Below are positions 52,033-56,099 of a DNA stretch of 56,099 nucleotides, piece after piece; the stretch's first letter is position 1; every line of letters starts with the position of its first letter. Under the pieces are notes generated by a model. The model searched no databases, was not told the DNA's origin, and saw nothing but the letters and a program-made list of their open reading frames with translations. The stretch covers positions 1 to 56,099 of the forward strand of contig CALXOH010000022.1 in assembly GCA_944389975.1 (NCBI GenBank), in the 5' to 3' direction. A program made the translations under genes and the position numbers. Source of the DNA: an uncultured Spirochaetaceae bacterium (GTDB taxonomy: Bacteria > Spirochaetota > Spirochaetia > Sphaerochaetales > Sphaerochaetaceae).

Positions 52033-53868
52033 TCAAAGCAAATACGATGGAATCTCACCTCTTTGCTGGTATATCTTCCTCTTCTGGCTATCGAGTATTT
52101 TCTTGCACATCCTTATCGATTTCGGAGTCACTTCCACCAGTTCATCGTCCTTTATGAACCTGATCGCACTCTCCAATGACGGTTTCACGACAGGGGTGAG
52201 CGTAACTGCCTCATCGTGCCCTGATGCGCGGAGGTTTGTAAGCTTCTTCGTCTTCGTGGGATTCAACAACAAGTCTCCATCCCTGTTCCTCTCACCGACT
52301 ACCTCGCCTTCGTACACGTCATCCCCTGGAACGATGAAGAACCTTCCCCTGTCTTCAAGTTCCCATAGCCCGTAGGCTACCGCAACCCCAGCCCTGTCGG
52401 ATATCAACGAACCTGAGAAGCGTTCAGGGAAATCGCCCTTGTATGGTTCATACCCTTTGAGGTAACTACTCATTATTCCGAAACCCCTGGTATCCGTCAG
52501 GAATTCATCGCGATACCCGATAAGTCCACGTGACGGGATCTCAAAACGCATCTTCACCCTGCCACCATTTGTATACGAAAGGTCATTGATCTTTGCTTTT
52601 CGTCTTCCAAGCTTCTCCATCACAGTTCCCGAGTACTCCTCGGGGCAATCGACGTACAACACTTCAATAGGTTCGGTCTTCCTACCCTCTTCATCGGTGT
52701 GGAATATGATCCTCGGGCGTCCTACGCATAACTCGAACCCTTCTCGCCTCATCTGCTCGACTATGATGGCCATCTGGAATTCCCCCCTTCCTTTGACAGT
52801 GAAGGTGTCATCTGGATTCTTTTCGATCCTGATCGAAACATTCCTCAACGCTTCCCTCTGAAGGCGTTCCCAGATCTTTGCAGATGTGATTATCTTCCCT
52901 TCCTTTCCGGCCAGCGGACTGATGTTCTTTGAAAAAAGCATCGATACAGTCGGCTCATCAACTGTAATTCTCGGAAGAGCCTTTATATCATCTTTCGTAC
53001 AGATCGTATCCCCGATCGACACGTCATCGACTCCCGATAGTACGATTATATCCCCGCTCTCGACGTTGTCTGTCTCATGGAATGTATTTCCATCATACGT
53101 CTGAAGCCTCGTTACGCGTAGCGTCTCCGTTCCGTTTTCCTTCACACACACAAGCGTATCGTTTGCCTTCGCAGTTCCGTTGATTACCTTTCCAACCGCC
53201 AAACGTCCCAGGAAATCTGAATAAGATAGATCGGAGACAAGCATCTGGAATGGCTCCTCATCGTCATAAGACGGCCCGGGGATATGTTCGAGTATGCCAT
53301 CCAAAAGAGAGTGCACGTTGTCATCAAGGTGCCCAGGCTCCAATCCAGCCTTTCCATCACGCCCGATCGCATAATAAACGGGTACATCGAGCATGCTCTC
53401 GTCATCAGAGAGCTCAAGCAATAGATCATACACCTCGTCCAATACTTCAGATGCCCTTGCATCCGGCCTGTCGACTTTGTTTATAACGACTATGATCGAA
53501 AGCTTTTTCTCCAAAGCCTTCTCCAAAACAAACCTCGTCTGGGGAAGCGGTCCCTCCGCTGCATCGACAAGAAGTACCGCCCCGTCAACCATCGAAAGTC
53601 CCCTCTCGACTTCCCCGCCGAAATCAGCGTGCCCCGGGGTGTCGATGATATTGATCTTCACGCCCTTCCACTTGATCGCGCAGTTCTTGGCATTGATAGT
53701 TATTCCCCTCTCTCGTTCAATTGCCCCGGAGTCCATGATCCTGTCCTGGTCCATATTCTTCCCCACCAGTCCGCTCTGATGGAAAAGGGCATCGACCAAT
53801 GTAGTCTTGCCGTGGTCTACATGTGCTATTATCGCTATATTCCTGATATTCTCATTTATTTTGATCAT
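52033..53868 (-). CDS. typA: Ribosome-associated GTPase TypA/BipA
   Basis: A translational GTPase of 611 residues that helps ribosome assembly and stress adaptation. G1 is AHVDHGKT (14-21), with RGITI, DTPGHADFGGEVER and NKVDR; the C-terminal BipA-specific domain includes TNLRASGHDEAVTLTP. ATG 53868 is chosen because NIRNIAIIAHVDHGKT is the standard N-terminus and the promoter predicts transcription from about 53870. Longer in-frame starts carry no ribosome site. Confidence 0.95.
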   Translation of the reverse strand: MIKINENIRNIAIIAHVDHGKTTLVDALFHQSGLVGKNMDQDRIMDSGAIERERGITINAKNCAIKWKGVKINIIDTPGHADFGGEVERGLSMVDGAVLLVDAAEGPLPQTRFVLEKALEKKLSIIVVINKVDRPDARASEVLDEVYDLLLELSDDESMLDVPVYYAIGRDGKAGLEPGHLDDNVHSLLDGILEHIPGPSYDDEEPFQMLVSDLSYSDFLGRLAVGKVINGTAKANDTLVCVKENGTETLRVTRLQTYDGNTFHETDNVESGDIIVLSGVDDVSIGDTICTKDDIKALPRITVDEPTVSMLFSKNISPLAGKEGKIITSAKIWERLQREALRNVSIRIEKNPDDTFTVKGRGEFQMAIIVEQMRREGFELCVGRPRIIFHTDEEGRKTEPIEVLYVDCPEEYSGTVMEKLGRRKAKINDLSYTNGGRVKMRFEIPSRGLIGYRDEFLTDTRGFGIMSSYLKGYEPYKGDFPERFSGSLISDRAGVAVAYGLWELEDRGRFFIVPGDDVYEGEVVGERNRDGDLLLNPTKTKKLTNLRASGHDEAVTLTPVVKPSLESAIRFIKDDELVEVTPKSIRMCKKILDSQKRKIYQQRGEIPSYLL

Positions 53869-53905
53869 ACGGGAAGAAAATATCACAAAGAGAGGAACAT
53901 GGAAA
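53869..53905 (-). promoter_or_regulatory. Promoter of typA (leaderless type)
   Basis: TTTCCA (53905-53900), 17 nt, TATTTT (53882-53877) and 8 nt to ATG 53868. No ribosome site. Confidence 0.45.
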
Positions 53906-53937
53906 GAGATCCCTTTATGACAAAAGAAAATGAATGG

Positions 53938-53970
53938 AAAAAGAAAACCAGCACGCAATTTACGTACTGG
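53938..53970 (-). terminator. Intrinsic terminator after the first lipoprotein gene
   Basis: In minus-strand RNA CCAGTACG pairs with CGTGCTGG (8 bp, one G-U), with a 7-nt loop, followed by TTTTCTTTTT. Confidence 0.85.
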
Positions 53971-54000
53971 CATAAATACACTAACTACAAATTCGGGCTT

Positions 54001-54612
54001 TTATCTCCACAAATCAACCTTTTCTATGTCAAGGTCAACTCCACCATAAGTGATAGAAGTAGGAATAGCACCGCCATCTTCAACTCTTGCTTCGACAACA
54101 ATATCGTAATAGGACTTCCCATTTACAACTGGGTTTGTAATTTTAACTGAACCACTTTCAGAATTATATTTTACATCAGATTCACCACTAAATGAAATCG
54201 TTGCAGATTTTGAATCGTAGGTGTAAGTGATACTTATATTATCATTTGTAATATGCATTGAATGTGTGTTAGTGCTTTCATCTGAATGTATTATAACACT
54301 CTGAGTTCCTGATGCAGCCGTGATTGTGATCTGAGAAGCAATATCGACTGTTTCATCAGAATAAATACTTGCAATAAGAGAGGCTATCATACTACTGAGT
54401 TCAGCATCACTTCCGAAATTAGAAAAATCAATTGTGGAAGTATCCTCTCCTGCAATATTTCTAACAAACATTCCCCCAAATTTAGCAAATTCATTAAACT
54501 CTTCTGTAGCTTCTTCTACACTACCCTCAAACCCTGCTGTACTCGATGGATCACAAGATGCAAATGCAAACACCATGAAGATCGCAAGCAAAGATACAAA
54601 CAATTTCCTCAT
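54001..54612 (-). CDS. Lipoprotein of unknown function
   Basis: A 203-residue predicted lipoprotein. The leader MRKLFVSLLAIFMVFAFASC has the lipobox Cys at residue 20. The mature part is rich in Ser, Thr, Ile and Asp and looks like beta-strand repeats, with a helical region at about 30-85. I recognise no domain. The leader is nearly the same as in the lipoprotein at 55311-55871, so signal sequences may have been duplicated. GGAGG precedes the ATG, and a nine-G tract lies in its promoter region. Confidence 0.8.
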   Translation of the reverse strand: MRKLFVSLLAIFMVFAFASCDPSSTAGFEGSVEEATEEFNEFAKFGGMFVRNIAGEDTSTIDFSNFGSDAELSSMIASLIASIYSDETVDIASQITITAASGTQSVIIHSDESTNTHSMHITNDNISITYTYDSKSATISFSGESDVKYNSESGSVKITNPVVNGKSYYDIVVEARVEDGGAIPTSITYGGVDLDIEKVDLWR

Positions 54613-54643
54613 ATGCTACCTCCAAAAGAAATATCTTTGATAT

Positions 54644-54675
54644 AGGCTACCCCCCCCCACAGTAGATTAAGTCAA
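54644..54675 (-). promoter_or_regulatory. Poly-G promoter of the first lipoprotein gene
   Basis: On the minus strand TTGACT (54675-54670) is followed by 20 nt, ending in nine G (54658-54650), and then by a poor -10 TAGCCT (54649-54644). With two or three fewer G the spacing would be the optimal 17-18. A further TATATC lies too far away. The present tract length may be an OFF or weak state. Confidence 0.5.
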
Positions 54676-55062
54676 GAATTTATTTGCCACACAGTATATT
54701 TTTATCTACTTTTAGAAAGATTATATAAGCGTAATCTCGCGACCATTAACAAAGTATCATCAACACCTGATACTTCTAGCACGAAATAGAAATACTATAC
54801 GATCAAGAAAAGAAGAAAGCACATCATCTCTCTACTTGAGAACGGTATAAGGTATACTACACGTACCGCGGCTGATAGAGATTGAAAAAACTATGCTAGG
54901 ATGGAAGAGAAAGATACGAAAATACCAACCCGGTAGATTTAAGTCAATATCATACATCATTTCGAATAAAAATATATACAGTATTCATACTGCTTTAATA
55001 AAGTAATTATATATACTAATACAATACAACAGATAATATACTATCATTTAGATATTAATAAT
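54676..55062. other. Gene-free AT-rich stretch
   Basis: No believable gene. The only element is an 8-bp inverted repeat AAGTATCA/TGATACTT (54752-54759 and 54768-54775), which on the minus strand is followed by TTTGTT and could be a weak terminator. The rest may be the remains of a mobile element, as a transposase-like HTH fragment lies next to it. Confidence 0.45.
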
Positions 55063-55251
55063 TCAATTGACCTTAGGGCCTCGCTCACTCCATGAGATAT
55101 CTCCGGATTTGTACCTTCTGAGGTACTCACGAGTCGCAGAACTCGAAAGGCCCAGCAAGCTTGCCGTCTTCTTGTAGCCCACACCCTTTTGGAATAGGTA
55201 CAGGCACTCCCTACGCTTCTCCTGACTGATGCGAGCTTGTTTGGTATTCAC
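55063..55251 (-). pseudogene. Transposase-like helix-turn-helix fragment
   Basis: 62 residues from a GTG (55251): RRECLYLFQKGVGYKKTASLLGLSSSATREYLRRYKSGDISW is a single HTH like the N-terminus of IS3-type orfA transposases. No catalytic part follows; the DNA downstream is AT-rich and empty. The open frame continues upstream through the terminator of the lipoprotein gene, which is not real coding sequence. No ribosome site is seen. It may be a remnant or a domesticated small DNA-binding protein. Confidence 0.5.
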
Positions 55252-55257
55252 AAATAT

Positions 55258-55284
55258 CAAGAAAGGAGGACGTTTCCGCCCTCC
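55258..55284 (-). terminator. Intrinsic terminator after the second lipoprotein gene
   Basis: In minus-strand RNA GGAGGGCG and CGTCCTCC form an 8-bp stem (one G-U) with a GAAA loop, followed by TTTCTT. It lies about 27 nt after the stop. Confidence 0.82.
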
Positions 55285-55310
55285 CTGAAATCGACTTGCT
55301 GATTCAGTAA

Positions 55311-55871
55311 TCAAGCATCTTCACCAGAAGCATCAGCTGGTACATTCACTACCTTTATCTGCAGTTCAAGAGTGGCAGCTCCTTCCCTTGAGAGCTTGAT
55401 TTTTCCCGGCTCATCAGCCTTTGCCCAAAGAACAAATTCATCTTCCGCCATAGCCTTGTCCGCATCACCTGTTACGACAGCCTCATACTTATCCGTATCA
55501 CCTTGCCTAGCCTGCTCAAGTGTAGCGGAATCATTAATTTTCAAACTCTCATCATCTGCATATTCACCAACGGATATGAAAAGTGCGAACCACTGATGTT
55601 TTCCCTGAGCGGGATTGGTACTATTATACGGAGTCATTGAATCAACTTCAGCTTCAACAGTAATTACACCATCTTTATAGGTTGCAGACTTTACATGATC
55701 ATAGTTGCCTTGACATTCAGCTCCTTCCTGAAGTTCAGATGGGTTCGTGTGCTTTGCAATCCTTACTCCAATTCCAGTCCAATCCTCATAAGGGGCCTTT
55801 GTTTCGTTCTCACAGGAAGCGAAAGCGAATACCATGGCGAGAGCCAGAAGGGCGACCAACAATTTTCTCAT
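55311..55871 (-). CDS. Lipoprotein of unknown function with poly-G promoter
   Basis: A 186-residue predicted lipoprotein; MRKLLVALLALAMVFAFASC is the leader with Cys 20. The mature part has alternating strands (GVITVEAEV, HQWFALFISVGEY, KIKLSREGAATLELQIKV) like a beta-sandwich, and is acidic. No known domain recognised. GGAGG lies 7 nt before ATG 55871; a longer in-frame start would cover the promoter. It lies between the rRNA terminator and the HTH fragment. Confidence 0.82.
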   Translation of the reverse strand: MRKLLVALLALAMVFAFASCENETKAPYEDWTGIGVRIAKHTNPSELQEGAECQGNYDHVKSATYKDGVITVEAEVDSMTPYNSTNPAQGKHQWFALFISVGEYADDESLKINDSATLEQARQGDTDKYEAVVTGDADKAMAEDEFVLWAKADEPGKIKLSREGAATLELQIKVVNVPADASGEDA

Positions 55872-55906
55872 ACAAGTTCCTCCAAAGAAAATAAGTATGT
55901 ATAGGT

Positions 55907-55936
55907 AATATACCCCCCCCGGTAGCAATCCGTCAA
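55907..55936 (-). promoter_or_regulatory. Poly-G promoter of the second lipoprotein gene
   Basis: On the minus strand TTGACG (55936-55931), an 18-nt spacer and TATATT (55912-55907) make a near-consensus promoter. The last eight spacer bases (55920-55913) are all G. Slippage by one would change the spacing to 17 or 19, so the tract can tune or switch transcription. A normal leader with a ribosome site follows. Confidence 0.7.
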
Positions 55937-55956
55937 GGGAGAAAATGAAAAGGGAA

Positions 55957-55982
55957 TAAAAAAAGCCCCGATGAGGAGCCTT
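55957..55982 (-). terminator. Terminator of the rRNA operon
   Basis: Downstream of 5S on the minus strand AGGCTCC and GGGGCTT (two G-U pairs) form a stem followed by TTTTTTT. Confidence 0.8.
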
Positions 55983-56009
55983 GTATGTGAATGGATTGGA
56001 GTCAATAAA

Positions 56010-56099
56010 ACTGGCAGCGACCTACTCTCCCGGGGACGGTGCCCCAGTACCATCGGCGCATGGGTGTTTCACTTCCGTGTTCGGGATGGGAACGGGTGT
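56010..56099 (-). rRNA. 5S ribosomal RNA, 3' part (partial)
   Basis: The minus strand reads CCCATCCCGAACACGGAAGT, GTGAAACACCCATGCGCCGATGG, and ends CCGGGAGAGTAGGTCGCTGCCAG, the conserved loop B-C and 3' arm of 5S rRNA. The 5' end lies beyond the right edge. Confidence 0.95.

Noticed and set aside
54752-54775. 8-bp inverted repeat as a terminator of a hidden gene
   Set aside because: No gene ends nearby in the right direction except the HTH fragment about 290 bp away; kept only as a note in the gap entry.
54880-55030. Plus-strand open stretch of about 43 codons in the AT-rich gap
   Set aside because: No start with a ribosome site, low-complexity Lys/Ile-rich product and no recognisable family.
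1-56099. CRISPR arrays, tRNA genes, intact IS elements or prophage
   Set aside because: No regularly spaced repeats, no GTTCRA-type tRNA arms and no complete transposase or phage genes were seen on either strand.

Overview
The window is a compact, mostly chromosomal segment of a spirochaete. The 16S 5' end at the left edge is spirochaete-like, there are two divergent EF-G paralogues, many SC-lipobox lipoproteins, and XPB helicase sits next to its Helicase_C_3 partner. The closest general picture is a Sphaerochaetaceae/Treponema-type host-associated or anaerobic spirochaete; the assignment to family is inference. Both edges are rRNA on the minus strand (16S start at the left, 5S end at the right), so the window is the interval between two rRNA loci or a contig broken at rRNA repeats.

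Layout. 1-0.46 kb: 16S start, leader and promoter. 0.46-6.6 kb (-): an RND efflux operon (adaptor, pump, small lipoprotein, TolC-like channel). 6.9-11.5 kb (+): leucine operon leuL-leuACDB with a leader-peptide attenuator. 11.7-12.4 kb: decayed DUF4143-type ATPase. 12.9-18.9 kb (+): aldehyde dehydrogenase, TPR-like exported protein, ClC channel, EF-G and an XRE regulator. 19-21 kb (+): a second, divergent EF-G. 21.6-25.6 kb (-): mfd-trmB. 25.6-29.3 kb: inositol-phosphatase-like enzyme, ACT protein, nrdR, dgt and an unknown membrane protein. 29.3-35.6 kb: aroK-aroC-XPB-partner facing an aroD-aroE fusion. 35.7-42.4 kb (+): ABC-F, maf, dehydrogenase, COG1963 membrane protein, RNA methyltransferase and a UvrD/PcrA helicase. 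42.6-43.7 kb (-): orphan ParA plus a small RHH-like protein in AT-rich DNA. 43.9-47.5 kb (-): TPP-riboswitch-controlled thiamine salvage operon. 47.6-51.7 kb (-): TctCBA transporter plus amidohydrolase. 52-53.9 kb (-): typA. 54-56 kb (-): two lipoprotein genes with poly-G promoter tracts and a transposase-like HTH remnant.

The genome is tightly packed. Many neighbours overlap by 4 bp or share a stop/start, and convergent genes can be 2-3 bp apart. The most striking global pattern is at the first genes of transcription units. In about ten of them a sigma70-like -35/-10 pair sits so close to the start codon that the mRNA should begin at or within a few bases of it, and no Shine-Dalgarno is present. 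Genes with longer leaders carry strong AGGAGG sites. This suggests widespread leaderless initiation.

Other regulatory signals worth attention are a leucine attenuator with a 14-residue leader peptide, a TPP riboswitch whose expression hairpin contains the thiD ribosome site and ends in a T run, and homopolymeric G tracts inside the promoters of two lipoprotein genes (candidate phase variation).
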